This document shows, piece by piece, positions 40,728-49,746 of a stretch of 64,000 bases of DNA (the stretch's first letter is position 1; every line of letters begins with the position of its first letter). Source of the DNA: 66-474 sp040388785 (GTDB lineage Bacteria > Pseudomonadota > Gammaproteobacteria > Xanthomonadales > Rhodanobacteraceae); the NCBI GenBank assembly GCA_040388785.1, contig JAZKBD010000019.1:1-64000 (forward strand). The letters run 5' to 3'. A program made the position numbers and the translations under genes. The notes under the pieces were generated by a model. It had not been told where the DNA came from, searched no databases, and was given only the letters and a program-made list of their open reading frames with translations.

Positions 40728-41942
40728 ATGAACGCATACCCAATTTCTGCGCGACCCAAGCAGCGCAAGCGCCTGATCATCGTGATCGTCGCGGTGGTGA
40801 TCCTGTTCGGGGCATTGATTGCCTGGAACATGATCAAGGGCTATTTCATCAGCCAGTTCATGAAGTCCATGGCCAACCCGCCGCAGACGGTCAGCACCAT
40901 GACCGCCGAATACCAGGACTGGCAGCCGCACGTGGAAGCGGTGGGCAACGTGCGCGCGGTGCACGGCAGCGATCTCGCGTTCGACGTCGCCGGTCTGGTC
41001 GAGAGCGTGGACGTGAAATCCGGCGCCGACGTCAAGAAGGGCCAGGTGCTGGTCAAGCTGGTGGATGACCAGGACCGCGCGACGCTGGCGTCGCTGCAGG
41101 CCGCGGCGCAACTCGCGAAGCTGACCGCCAATCGTTCGAAGCAGCAGCTCGCGGTGCAGGCGATCAGCAAGGCACAGTACGATACCGACATCGCCAACCT
41201 GAAGAGCGCGCAGGCGAACGCCGCGTCGCAGCAGGCGCTGGTGGACAAGAAGACGCTGCGCGCACCGTTCGCGGGCCGCGTCGGCATCATCACCGCGAAT
41301 GCGGGCCAGTACATCAGCGCGGGCACCGCGGTCGTCACGCTGCAGCAGCTCGATCCGGTGTACGTCGATTTCACCGTGCCGCAGTCCTCGCTCGCGACGT
41401 TGCGCACCGGCGGCAAGGTCGAAGTCACCGCCGATGCGTTCAAGGACAAGGCGTTCACGGGCGAGGTCAGCGCGACCGATCCCAAGATCGACCTGTCCAC
41501 CCGCAACGTCGGCGTCGAAGCGACCGTCGCGAATCCCGACAAGCTGCTGATGCCCGGCATGTTCACCAAGGTCGCGGTCGATTCGGGCAGCCAGCAGCGT
41601 TACCTGACGCTGCCGCAGACCGCGATTTCCTACGCGCCGTACGGCGACACCGTGTTCGTGGTGCGCGAGGGCCAGCCGCCCGCATCGGGCGACGAGGGCA
41701 AGCCGGCCAAGGCTTCCGCGAATGCGGCGAAGGACAAGAATGCACCGGATCACTACGTGCAGCAGGTGGTGGTGGCGGTGGGACCGACTCGCGGCGACCA
41801 GGTCGCGGTGTTGTCCGGCCTCAAGGCGGGCGACGTGGTCGTCACCAGCGGGCAGCTGAAGTTGCGCAACGACACGCCCGTGACCGTCAACAACAAGGTG
41901 GAACCCGCGTTCAGTCCGAACCCGCATCCGGTTGAAGAGTGA
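40728..41942 (+). CDS. RND efflux periplasmic adaptor (membrane fusion protein)
   Basis: 404 residues from ATG 40728, two bases after the outer-membrane gene. One N-terminal membrane anchor (LIIVIVAVVILFGALIAWNM) is followed by a biotinyl-lipoyl-like half (DVAGLVESVDVKSGADVKKG), a helical hairpin, the second lipoyl half (LRAPFAGRVGIITANAGQYI) and a beta-barrel. It bridges the inner-membrane pump and the outer-membrane duct. A Lys/Ala-rich loop near residue 325 is specific to this copy. Confidence 0.9.
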   Translation: MNAYPISARPKQRKRLIIVIVAVVILFGALIAWNMIKGYFISQFMKSMANPPQTVSTMTAEYQDWQPHVEAVGNVRAVHGSDLAFDVAGLVESVDVKSGADVKKGQVLVKLVDDQDRATLASLQAAAQLAKLTANRSKQQLAVQAISKAQYDTDIANLKSAQANAASQQALVDKKTLRAPFAGRVGIITANAGQYISAGTAVVTLQQLDPVYVDFTVPQSSLATLRTGGKVEVTADAFKDKAFTGEVSATDPKIDLSTRNVGVEATVANPDKLLMPGMFTKVAVDSGSQQRYLTLPQTAISYAPYGDTVFVVREGQPPASGDEGKPAKASANAAKDKNAPDHYVQQVVVAVGPTRGDQVAVLSGLKAGDVVVTSGQLKLRNDTPVTVNNKVEPAFSPNPHPVEE

Positions 41943-41949
41943 TTTTCCA

Positions 41950-42064
41950 ATCCGTTCGGGCTGAGCGTAGCCCGGGGCAGCCGGGCGAAGTCGAAGCTCA
42001 TCCGTCCTTCGACTTCGGGCCCATCTTTTTTCAAAGCCGGGCCCTACGCTCAGGACGAACGGAT
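41950..42064 (+). repeat. BIME-like nested inverted repeat inside the RND operon
   Basis: Outer arms 41950-41970 and 42044-42064 match at 19 of 21 positions as inverted repeats (ATCCGTTCG...CTGAGCGTAG). Inner arms GAAGTCGAAG (41987-41996) and CTTCGACTTC (42007-42016) are perfect. It fills almost the whole adaptor-permease gap. Elements of this type are frequent in this bacterial order and may tune mRNA decay between adjacent genes. Confidence 0.8.
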
Positions 42065-42109
42065 CAAATGAGCCGACGCGCATAGGCCGTCGAAGCGAAG
42101 AATCCAAAC

Positions 42110-45100
42110 ATGAAATTCACCGATCTTTTCATCAAACGTCCGGTCCTCGCCGCCACGGTCAGCCTGCTGATCCTGGTGCTGGGTGTGCGCGCGGTGACGT
42201 CGCTGCCGATCCGCCAGTACCCGAAGACGGAAAGCGCGACCATCGTGGTGCAGACCGTGTATTTCGGCGCGGATTCGCAAACCATGGCGGGCTTCATCAC
42301 CCAGCCACTGGAACAGGCGATCGCGCAGGCGCAGGGCATCGACTACATGACTTCGTCGTCGACGCCCGGCGTGTCGCTGATCACGGTGACGCTGCGCCTC
42401 AACTACGACGGCAACCGGGCGCTCACCGAAATCTCCTCGCTGGTCAACTCGGTGAAGAACCAGTTGCCGCAGGCCGCGCAGCAGCCGGTGATCACGTTGC
42501 AGACGGGCGAGCAGGTCGCTTCGATGTACCTCGGCTTCTCGTCGAACGAGCTGGCCTCCAACAAGATCACCGACTACCTGACCCGCGTGGTGCAGCCGCA
42601 GTTGAGCGCAGTCGATGGCGTGCAGAGCGCCGAGATCATCGGCGCGCGCACCTTTGCGCTGCGCGCGTGGCTGAGTCCCGTGAAGATGGCCGCGCACGGC
42701 GTCACCGCGAGTGACGTCAACACCGCGCTCGCCGCCAACAACTATCTTTCGGCGATCGGCACCACCAAGGGCCAGATGGTCAGCGTGAACCTGACCGCGG
42801 CCACCGATCTGCACACGGTCGATGAATTCAAGAACCTGGTGGTGAAGGCCGCCGGCGCCGACGTGGTGCGCCTCAAGGACGTGGCCGACGTGCAACTGGG
42901 TGCGGAAGACTACAACTCCGAATTCTCGTTCGACGGCCAGCACACCGTAGCGATCGGCATCAAGGCCGCGCCGGACGCCAACGTGCTGGACGTGATCGCG
43001 CGCGTGCGCAAGGTGTTCCCGCAGATCCAGTCGCAACTGCCGGCCGGATTGTCGGGCCGCATCGCCTACGACGGCACCGACTTCATCCGCGCATCGATCA
43101 GCGAGGTGGTGCAAACGCTGGTCGAGACGCTGGTGATCGTGGCGGTCGTCATCTTCCTGTTCCTCGGCACCCTGCGTTCGCTGCTGATTCCGCTGTTGGC
43201 GATGCCGCTGTCGCTGATCGGCGCGTTCCTGGTGATGCTGATCCTCGGCTATTCGATCAACCTGCTGACGCTGCTGGCGCTGGTGCTGGCGATCGGCCTT
43301 GTGGTGGACGACGCGATCATCATCGTCGAGAACGTCGACCGCCACATGAAGGACGCGCATTCGCCGCTCCAGGCCGCGCTGCTGGCCGCGCGCGAATTGG
43401 CCACGCCGATCATCGCGATGACCATCGTGCTGATCGCGGTGTACGTGCCGGTCGGTTTCCAGGGCGGCCTGACCGGCGCGCTGTTCACCGAATTCGCGTT
43501 CACGCTGGCCGGCGCGGTGGTGATCTCGGCGATCATCGCCTTGACCTTGTCGCCGATGCTGTGCTCGAAGGTGCTGCGCGAATCGGATCACGAGAAGCCA
43601 TTCGTCCAGCGCATCGACAAGATTTCCAATTACGTGCGCGACCGCTATCGGCGCATGCTGCATTCCTCGCTCGACACCTGGGTGGTCGCGATCGTGTTCG
43701 GCGCGCTGATTCTCGCGGGCAACGTGTACCTGTTCAAGACCGCCAAGTCGGAACTCGCGCCGCAGGAAGACCAGGGCATTGTGCTGGCGCAGACGCAGGG
43801 TCCGCCCAATGCGACCATCACCCAGATGGGGCTGTACACGAAGCAGGTGTTCGACATCGCCAAGTCGCTGCCCGAGTACACCCACATCTTCCAGTTCACC
43901 GGCATGGGCGCGGTGAACCAGGGTTTCTCGGGCATCATGCTGAAGCCCTGGGGTGACCGCAGCCGCAGCGCTACAGAGATCCAGCAGGCCATCCAGCCGC
44001 AGCTCAACAACATCGCCGGCGCGCGCATGGCGGTGTTCCAGTTCCCGTCGCTGCCGGGCGCGTTCGGCCTGCCGGTGCAGTTCGTGGTCAAGACCACCGA
44101 GCCGCTGGAGAACTTGAACGACGTCGCGCACCAGGTGCTGGCGAAGGCGCAGGCATCGGGCATGTTCTTCTTCGTCGACTCGGATCTGAAGATCGACCAG
44201 CCGCAGGCGACCGTGACGCTGGATCGCGACAAGGTGTCCGCGCTCGGGCTGACGCAGCAGAGCGTCGGTGCCGCGTTGTCGGCGGCGCTGGGCGGCAACT
44301 ACGTCAACTACTTCTCGATCTCGGGGCGTTCGTATCGCGTGATCTCCCAGGTCGCGCAGGTGGATCGCCTGAATCCGGCGCAGCTCGACAACTACTACAT
44401 CAAGACGCCGTCGGGCGGCATGATCCCGGCTTCCACGGTCGCGCACCTGAGCTACCAGACCGTGCCGGAATCGATCAACCACTTCCAGCAGTTGAACTCG
44501 GCCACGATCTCGGGCGTGATCACGCCCAGCGTGTCGTTGAGCCAGGCGCTCACCTTCATGCAGGACACGTTGGCCCAGGTCGCGCCCGCGGGCTACACCG
44601 CGGACTACGCCGGTCAGTCGCGCCAGTTCATGCAGGAGTCGGGCGGCTTCCTGTTCACGCTGATGTTCGCGATCATCATCGTGTTCCTGGCGCTGTCGGC
44701 ACAGTTCGAGAGCTTCCGCGATCCGCTGGTGATCCTGGTGGCGGTGCCGATGGCGACTTTCGGCGCACTGCTTTTCATCAATCTCGGATTCTCATCGCTC
44801 AACATCTACACCCAGGTAGGCCTGGTGACGCTGGTCGGCCTGATCAGCAAGCACGGCATCCTGATGGTGCAGTTCGCCAATGACTTGCAGCGCGAACAAG
44901 GGATGTCCAAGCGCGAGGCCATCGAGGAAGCCGCGGCGGTGCGACTGCGCCCGATCCTCATGACCACGATGGCCATGGTGCTGGGCGTGGTGCCGCTGGT
45001 GTTCGCGGGCGGCGCGGGTGCGGCCGGCCGCCACGACATGGGCCTGGTGATCTTCACCGGCCTTTCGATCGGCACGCTGTTCACCCTGTTCGTGGTGCCG

Positions 45101-45202
45101 GCGGTGTACCTGATCCTGGGCGAGACCCACGAACTCGAGCACGAGGCGTCCGGCGATGGCGACCTCGAATCGCTGCCGCCGCCGGAACCGCAGCCGCACT
45201 GA
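42110..45202 (+). CDS. RND efflux permease (HAE1 family)
   Basis: 1030 residues, the standard size. The start MKFTDLFIKRPVLAATVSLL is typical of MexI/MdtBC-like pumps. Twelve helices are expected, with proton-relay acidic residues in helix 4 (LVVDDAIIIVENVDRHM). GLISKHGILMVQFANDLQ corresponds to helix 10-11. Two large periplasmic porter/docking loops separate the halves. It exports hydrophobic drugs or metabolites by proton antiport. A strong terminator follows at 45225-45250. Confidence 0.93.
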   Translation: MKFTDLFIKRPVLAATVSLLILVLGVRAVTSLPIRQYPKTESATIVVQTVYFGADSQTMAGFITQPLEQAIAQAQGIDYMTSSSTPGVSLITVTLRLNYDGNRALTEISSLVNSVKNQLPQAAQQPVITLQTGEQVASMYLGFSSNELASNKITDYLTRVVQPQLSAVDGVQSAEIIGARTFALRAWLSPVKMAAHGVTASDVNTALAANNYLSAIGTTKGQMVSVNLTAATDLHTVDEFKNLVVKAAGADVVRLKDVADVQLGAEDYNSEFSFDGQHTVAIGIKAAPDANVLDVIARVRKVFPQIQSQLPAGLSGRIAYDGTDFIRASISEVVQTLVETLVIVAVVIFLFLGTLRSLLIPLLAMPLSLIGAFLVMLILGYSINLLTLLALVLAIGLVVDDAIIIVENVDRHMKDAHSPLQAALLAARELATPIIAMTIVLIAVYVPVGFQGGLTGALFTEFAFTLAGAVVISAIIALTLSPMLCSKVLRESDHEKPFVQRIDKISNYVRDRYRRMLHSSLDTWVVAIVFGALILAGNVYLFKTAKSELAPQEDQGIVLAQTQGPPNATITQMGLYTKQVFDIAKSLPEYTHIFQFTGMGAVNQGFSGIMLKPWGDRSRSATEIQQAIQPQLNNIAGARMAVFQFPSLPGAFGLPVQFVVKTTEPLENLNDVAHQVLAKAQASGMFFFVDSDLKIDQPQATVTLDRDKVSALGLTQQSVGAALSAALGGNYVNYFSISGRSYRVISQVAQVDRLNPAQLDNYYIKTPSGGMIPASTVAHLSYQTVPESINHFQQLNSATISGVITPSVSLSQALTFMQDTLAQVAPAGYTADYAGQSRQFMQESGGFLFTLMFAIIIVFLALSAQFESFRDPLVILVAVPMATFGALLFINLGFSSLNIYTQVGLVTLVGLISKHGILMVQFANDLQREQGMSKREAIEEAAAVRLRPILMTTMAMVLGVVPLVFAGGAGAAGRHDMGLVIFTGLSIGTLFTLFVVPAVYLILGETHELEHEASGDGDLESLPPPEPQPH

Positions 45203-45224
45203 ATGGATTGATGGACGGTGATCG

Positions 45225-45250
45225 AAGGGGCAGCGCAAGCTGCCCCTTTT
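45225..45250. terminator. Bidirectional rho-independent terminator
   Basis: AAGGGGCAGC (45225-45234), loop GCAA, GCTGCCCC (45239-45246), TTTT. It sits between the convergent RND permease and cupredoxin genes and can end both transcripts. The cupredoxin stop codon abuts it. Confidence 0.85.
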
Positions 45251-45573
45251 CATTTGACGACGATGGTGCCCGTCATCTGCGGATGGATCGAGCAGTAATA
45301 CGCGTACGTGCCCGGCCTGGTGAACACCGCGCTGTAGTGATCGTCGGTATCGAGTGCCGGCGAGGATTTGAAACCGTTACCTGCGCTGGTGACGACGTGC
45401 GGTTCTTCGTCGTGGTTGGTCCAGGTCACGGTGGCGCCGGCCGGCACCACGACTTGCATCGGCTGGAAATGGAAATTGTGGATGCCGACCTGGTACGTGG
45501 CGGGTGCCGGCGCAGCAGCGTGCGCTGACAGTGCGGCGAGCAGCAAGGCGGCGATGACGAAAAGCTTTTGCAT
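45250..45573 (-). CDS. Periplasmic plastocyanin-like cupredoxin
   Basis: 107 residues from ATG 45573, with AGGAG five bases upstream. A signal peptide (LFVIAALLLAALSAHA) is followed by a single cupredoxin domain. The type 1 copper ligands are visible: His in EEPHVVTS, then Cys-x2-His in YYCSIHPQMTG with a downstream Met. It probably carries electrons or copper in the periplasm. It forms an operon with the metallophosphoesterase just upstream, and both genes lie opposite an ECF sigma/anti-sigma pair. Confidence 0.88.
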   Translation of the reverse strand: MQKLFVIAALLLAALSAHAAAPAPATYQVGIHNFHFQPMQVVVPAGATVTWTNHDEEPHVVTSAGNGFKSSPALDTDDHYSAVFTRPGTYAYYCSIHPQMTGTIVVK

Positions 45574-45602
45574 GCGAACTCCTGTCGAGAGGGTGGAAAG
45601 AT

Positions 45603-46553
45603 TCAAGCGAGCGTGTGCTCGGTGATCGCCAGCGCGCCGTTGCCGCGTACATGCCGCACGTCGCGCACGCCGATGTAGTCGTGCAATTTGCCGGCGGGCA
45701 GGTTCTGCAGCGGGCCGGGTGCCGGGCCGACGCCGGGCGCGGGTTGCGGATACGCGGTCGAACGCGCGGTGTGGAAGGTGATGGTGCCTTCGATCTTCTG
45801 CTGGATCTGGTGGATGTGTCCGTTCAACACCGTTACCGAACTGAAGCGTTGCAGCAGCGCCAGCGCCTGCGCGCTGTCCTGCGTGCCCCAGCCCCAGGCC
45901 GGATACAGCGACCACATCGGCATGTGTGCGAACACCACGATCGGCGTGCTGGCGGAAAGGCCCGCGAGATCCTTTCTCAGCCACGCGAGTTGGTCGGCAC
46001 CGAGGAAGCCGAGCCCCGCGCCTTGCAGGTGCCGCACGTTCACCAGCGCGACGAAATGCACGCCGTGGTGGTCGAAGCTGTACCAGCCGTTGCCGTCCAC
46101 GCCGCCGCCGAAGCGCGCGAAGAATGCCTTGCCGTCGTCGCCGATCACGTCGTGCTCGCCGGGGATGTAGAACACATGGCCGGTCTTCGCCTCCTTCAAC
46201 AGCTCGGCCACGGTGTCGAACTGTTCCGGCTTCGACAGGTGCGAAAGGTCACCCGTGTGCACCACGAAGTCAGGCCGCTGCGGCTGCGCGTTGACCTGCG
46301 CGATCGACTGGCGCAAGCTGGCGACCGGGTCCGGGTTCGGCGCCTTGTGGAAGCCGATATGGCTGTCGCTGATCTGCACGAAGCTGAAGGTGGCATCCGG
46401 CTGCATGGCGCCCTTCAGCAGCGCGCCCGCGTGTGCGACGCCGCCCTGCATCAGCCACAGCGTGCCGGCGCCGGCCCACGCCATGCATTCGAGGAAACGC
46501 CGGCGGTCCGGGCGGATATTGTCAGGATCGATGTCGTCACGATCGTCTTGCAT
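45603..46553 (-). CDS. Exported metallophosphoesterase with twin-arginine signal
   Basis: 316 residues from ATG 46553 (GAGGA seven bases upstream). The N-terminus has RPDRRRFLECMAWAGAG, a Tat-type RRxFL motif. Calcineurin-like metal ligands are seen in QISDSHIGFH, VVHTGDLSHL, IPGEHDV, VVFAHMP and LNGHIHQIQ. It probably hydrolyses a phosphate ester in the periplasm. The substrate is not evident. It shares a divergent regulatory region with the ECF sigma gene and is co-transcribed with the cupredoxin (29-base gap). Confidence 0.85.
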   Translation of the reverse strand: MQDDRDDIDPDNIRPDRRRFLECMAWAGAGTLWLMQGGVAHAGALLKGAMQPDATFSFVQISDSHIGFHKAPNPDPVASLRQSIAQVNAQPQRPDFVVHTGDLSHLSKPEQFDTVAELLKEAKTGHVFYIPGEHDVIGDDGKAFFARFGGGVDGNGWYSFDHHGVHFVALVNVRHLQGAGLGFLGADQLAWLRKDLAGLSASTPIVVFAHMPMWSLYPAWGWGTQDSAQALALLQRFSSVTVLNGHIHQIQQKIEGTITFHTARSTAYPQPAPGVGPAPGPLQNLPAGKLHDYIGVRDVRHVRGNGALAITEHTLA

Positions 46554-46603
46554 GAGAGGGTCCTCGGTTGGAAGGAAGGCGCGCAGCGCGCCCTTCCGAA
46601 CGT

Positions 46604-46631
46604 CATACCGGCGGGCGCGCGCGGTTATTCC
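46604..46631 (-). promoter_or_regulatory. Predicted ECF-sigma promoter of the metallophosphoesterase operon
   Basis: On the minus strand GGAATAA (46631-46625), 15 bases, then GGTATG (46609-46604), preceded by CGCC. It mirrors the promoter at 46647-46674 in sequence and spacing. The predicted start is near 46597, about 45 bases before the ATG at 46553. Confidence 0.55.
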
Positions 46632-46646
46632 CGCGGACCGGCGCCG

Positions 46647-46674
46647 GGAATAAATCCCTCGGAACGCCGGTCTT
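46647..46674 (+). promoter_or_regulatory. Predicted autoregulatory ECF-sigma promoter
   Basis: GGAATAA (46647-46653), 15 bases, then GGTCTT (46669-46674), preceded by CGCC. The expected transcript start near 46680 argues that translation begins at ATG 46720 rather than at 46681. Confidence 0.55.
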
Positions 46675-46719
46675 GTCTTGATGGGCGATGGAACCAGCGC
46701 GCTGGCGCGGCCTGAGGGC

Positions 46720-47232
46720 ATGGACACCCGCGCAACTTTCGAACGCGAGGTGATGCGGCACCTGGATGCCGCGTACAACCTTGCGCGCTGGCTGGCGCGC
46801 AACGACCAGGACGCCGAGGACGTGGTGCAGGAAGCGGTGCTGCGCGCGTTCCGCTTCTTCGGCGGCTTCCGCGGCGGCGATGCCAAGGTCTGGCTGCTCG
46901 CGATCGTGCGCAACACGTTTTATACGCAACGTTCGCAAGTGCCCGCCGCGGGCCGCATCGATGAATTCGACGAAGCCATCCACGGCGGCGCCGACCATGA
47001 CGATCCGCAGAGTTTGCTGTTGCGCGCGGCCGACGCGCAGAGCCTGCACGCCGCGCTGGAACGGTTGCCGCCGGAATTTCGCGAGGTGCTGGTGTTGCGC
47101 GAACTGGAAGAGTGTTCCTACAAGGAGATCGCGTCGATCACCAACCTCAAGATCGGCACGGTGATGTCACGGCTGGCGCGCGCGCGTGAACGCCTGCAGC
47201 GCGAGCTGGCCGGCAAGGAGATAGCTGCATGA
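46720..47232 (+). CDS. ECF-family RNA polymerase sigma factor
   Basis: 170 residues from ATG 46720 (183 from ATG 46681). Region 2 is FEREVMRHLDAAYNLARWLARNDQDAEDVVQEAVLRAFRFF. Region 4 is LPPEFREVLVLRELEECSYKEIA with its helix-turn-helix. The linker is short and there is no region 3 or 1, as in ECF sigma factors. Its stop overlaps the ATG of the anti-sigma gene. The start at 46720 gives the usual distance to HLDAAYNLARWL and leaves about 40 bases of leader from the predicted promoter. Confidence 0.9.
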   Translation: MDTRATFEREVMRHLDAAYNLARWLARNDQDAEDVVQEAVLRAFRFFGGFRGGDAKVWLLAIVRNTFYTQRSQVPAAGRIDEFDEAIHGGADHDDPQSLLLRAADAQSLHAALERLPPEFREVLVLRELEECSYKEIASITNLKIGTVMSRLARARERLQRELAGKEIAA

Positions 47233-48008
47233 ATTGCCAAGACATGCGCTTGCTGCTGCACGCGTACCTCGACGACGAATTGGGTGCGGCCGAGAGTCTC
47301 GCGGTCGCGCGGCATCTGGCCGGATGCGATGCCTGCAGGCAGCGCTTCGACGCCTGCGCCCGATTGCGCGGGAATTTGCGACAGGCCGATTTGTACCGGC
47401 CGGCGCCAGCGGCCTTGCGGGCGCGCATTGCTTCGCAGTTGCCGCACCCCGCGCGTAAGCCGCGCGTCCCACGACAGCGCTGGCAGATGGCGCTCGCCGC
47501 GCTGGCCACATTGTTCGTGATCGCCGCCGTGTTCGCGGGTTGGCAGACCGTGCAGTTGCGGCGGCAAGGTGGCAGCGACGCACTTGTCGCGGATGCAGTA
47601 TCGGATCACGTGCGTTCCTTGCTGCCCGGGCATTTGATCGACGTGCAAACGTCCAACGAGCACACCGTGAAGCCGTGGTTCGACGGGCGCGTGGATTTCT
47701 CGCCGCAAGTGAAGGATCTCACCGCGCAAGGCTTCGAACTCGTCGGCGGACGCCTCGACGTGCTGGACGGAAAGCAAGTCGCCGCGCTGGTGTACAAGCG
47801 CCACCTGCACACGATCAACCTGTTCCAGTGGCCGGCCGGCGCTGGCGCTGCGGCTCCGCCGCAGACGCGCGACGGCTATCACGTGCTGGAATGGAACGAT
47901 GCCGGGTTGCGTTTCGTCGCAGTCTCCAGCGTTGCCGAGAGTGACTTGCAAGCTTTTGAACACGCCTTCCGGGCCCAGCCCGCCGCGGCCAGCGAAGCCG
48001 CGCATTGA
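47229..48008 (+). CDS. Transmembrane anti-sigma factor (zinc-finger type)
   Basis: 259 residues. The N-terminal anti-sigma domain has the HxxxCxxC motif in HLAGCDACRQRF. A membrane helix follows (LAALATLFVIAAVFAGW, residues about 92-108) and then a periplasmic sensor-like domain of about 150 residues (GFELVGGRLDVLDGKQVAALVYKR). ATGA overlap with the sigma gene shows coupled translation. It should hold the sigma factor at the membrane until an envelope signal arrives. The signal is unknown. The cupredoxin/metallophosphoesterase genes are the likely regulon. Confidence 0.9.
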   Translation: MNCQDMRLLLHAYLDDELGAAESLAVARHLAGCDACRQRFDACARLRGNLRQADLYRPAPAALRARIASQLPHPARKPRVPRQRWQMALAALATLFVIAAVFAGWQTVQLRRQGGSDALVADAVSDHVRSLLPGHLIDVQTSNEHTVKPWFDGRVDFSPQVKDLTAQGFELVGGRLDVLDGKQVAALVYKRHLHTINLFQWPAGAGAAAPPQTRDGYHVLEWNDAGLRFVAVSSVAESDLQAFEHAFRAQPAAASEAAH

Positions 48009-48074
48009 GCGCACCCGCGTGTCCGGGTATGGCGGTGCTATCGTGCGGGTCTGCACGCCGCGCCGCGTTCCGCC

Positions 48075-49679
48075 ATGTCCGAAGCCACCGCCACCGTTTT
48101 CAACCGCAACGTCGCCGCGCGCGGCCCCGCGCGCACGGATGCCGAGCCGCCGGTGAAACACGTCGTGGTGGTCGGCGGCGGCACCGCCGGCTGGATGACC
48201 GCGCTGCTGCTGGCGAACTCCGCGTACGGCACGCGCCTCAAGGTCACGGTGCTGGAATCGCCGCAGGTCGGCGTGATCGGCGTGGGCGAAGGTTCCACGC
48301 CGTGGCTGCGCGGTTTTTTCGAAAGCCTCGGCATCGAGGAAGCCCAGTGGATGCCGGAATGCCACGCCACCTACAAGGCCGGCATCACGTTCGACGGCTG
48401 GTCCACGCGGCCGGGTTACGAAAGCTACTTCCATTCGTTCGCGTCGATGCTCGACAACATGACGATGGCGCCGTTCATCGACAACGTGCACGCGCGCCTC
48501 GACCGCGCCGACGTGTACGCGCATCCGAACCGCTTCTTCATTTCCGCGCGGCTGGCGCGCACGCGCAGGGCGCCGCGGCCGCAGACGAGTTTCCCGTTCG
48601 ACGTGTGGTACGGCTTCCACTTCGATTCGGTGCTGCTGGGGAAATTCCTGCAGAGGAAATCGATCGAACGCGGCGTGCAGCATGTCGCCGGCCATGTCAC
48701 CGACGTGCAATTGAGCGACGTCGGCGACATCGCATCACTGCGGCTGCAGGATGGCGCCACGCTGGCCGGTGATTTCTACGTCGACTGCACCGGCTTTGCG
48801 TCCTTGCTGATCGGCAAGACGCTCGGCACGCCGTTCGTCTCGTTCAAGGACAATCTTTTCAACGACGCCGCGGTGGCCATCCAGGCGCCGCACGACGGAC
48901 CGATACCGCCGCAGACGATTTCGACCGCACTGCGCCACGGCTGGGCCTGGAAGATTCCGCTGACCACGCGTTATGGCTACGGCTACGTCTACAGCTCGGA
49001 TTTCTGCACGCCCGAAAACGCGGAAAAGGAATTGCGCGGCCATCTCGGGTTGCTGGATTCCGATGTGCAGGCGCGCCACCTGAAATTCCGGCCCGGCCGC
49101 GTGGCCGAGCCATGGCGCCGCAACTGCGTCGCCAACGGCCTGGCGCAGAGCTTCATCGAGCCGCTGGAAGCCACCACGCTGCTGTTCGTGCAGCGCACCG
49201 CGGAGATGCTGGTGGCGGCGCTGGAAAAGGGTGACCTGGGCGATGCCGCGCGCAAGCAGTTCAACGACACCTTGAATGGCCGCGTCGAAGGCACGCGCGA
49301 TTACATCGTCACCCACTTCAAGACCAATACACGCAGCGATACCGATTATTGGCGCGCCAACGCCGCCAACACGCACCTCTCCGAGCCACTGCAGCAATTG
49401 CTGCGCACGTGGCTGGCGAGCAAGCCGATCACCGTCGGAATCGCCAAGGGTGCGTTCGGGCGCGGCTATCCGATCATGTCGTGGTACAGCCTGCTGGCGG
49501 GCGTGGGGTTGTTTCCCGACGACCGGCGCGCGCCGACGCCGCAGGAAGCGAAATACGACATGGCCGAGGTCGACACGCTGCTGGATCGCAGCGCGATGAA
49601 CTTCCCGGATCATCGAGAATTCCTGCGTGCGATTCCGCCCAAGCCGAAGCCGTCGTCACTGCAGGTATATTTCTGGTAG
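48075..49679 (+). CDS. Flavin-dependent tryptophan halogenase family protein
   Basis: 534 residues. The FAD motif VVVGGGTAGWMTALL (residues about 34-48) and the WxWxIP signature in GWAWKIPLTTRYGYGYVYSS mark the family. The catalytic Lys corresponds to K101 in ATYKAGITF. GVGEGSTPWLRGFFESLGI is the active-site neighbourhood. True halogenases chlorinate free or bound tryptophan using FADH2, halide and oxygen. Many chromosomal relatives in this order sit with TonB-dependent receptors and have unknown substrates. No flavin reductase or biosynthetic cluster is next to it, so the natural substrate is open. Confidence 0.85.
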   Translation: MSEATATVFNRNVAARGPARTDAEPPVKHVVVVGGGTAGWMTALLLANSAYGTRLKVTVLESPQVGVIGVGEGSTPWLRGFFESLGIEEAQWMPECHATYKAGITFDGWSTRPGYESYFHSFASMLDNMTMAPFIDNVHARLDRADVYAHPNRFFISARLARTRRAPRPQTSFPFDVWYGFHFDSVLLGKFLQRKSIERGVQHVAGHVTDVQLSDVGDIASLRLQDGATLAGDFYVDCTGFASLLIGKTLGTPFVSFKDNLFNDAAVAIQAPHDGPIPPQTISTALRHGWAWKIPLTTRYGYGYVYSSDFCTPENAEKELRGHLGLLDSDVQARHLKFRPGRVAEPWRRNCVANGLAQSFIEPLEATTLLFVQRTAEMLVAALEKGDLGDAARKQFNDTLNGRVEGTRDYIVTHFKTNTRSDTDYWRANAANTHLSEPLQQLLRTWLASKPITVGIAKGAFGRGYPIMSWYSLLAGVGLFPDDRRAPTPQEAKYDMAEVDTLLDRSAMNFPDHREFLRAIPPKPKPSSLQVYFW

Positions 49680-49746
49680 CGGTCGCTGGACCGCGTGTCA
49701 GCGATGACGGTGTTATCGTTCGCGTTTGTCCTGCCGAGGCCTGCCC

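Noticed and set aside
42050..44482. 810-residue open frame antisense to the RND permease
   Set aside because: Arg/His/Gln-rich composition typical of GC-rich antisense frames. The + strand product is a full-length HAE1 permease.
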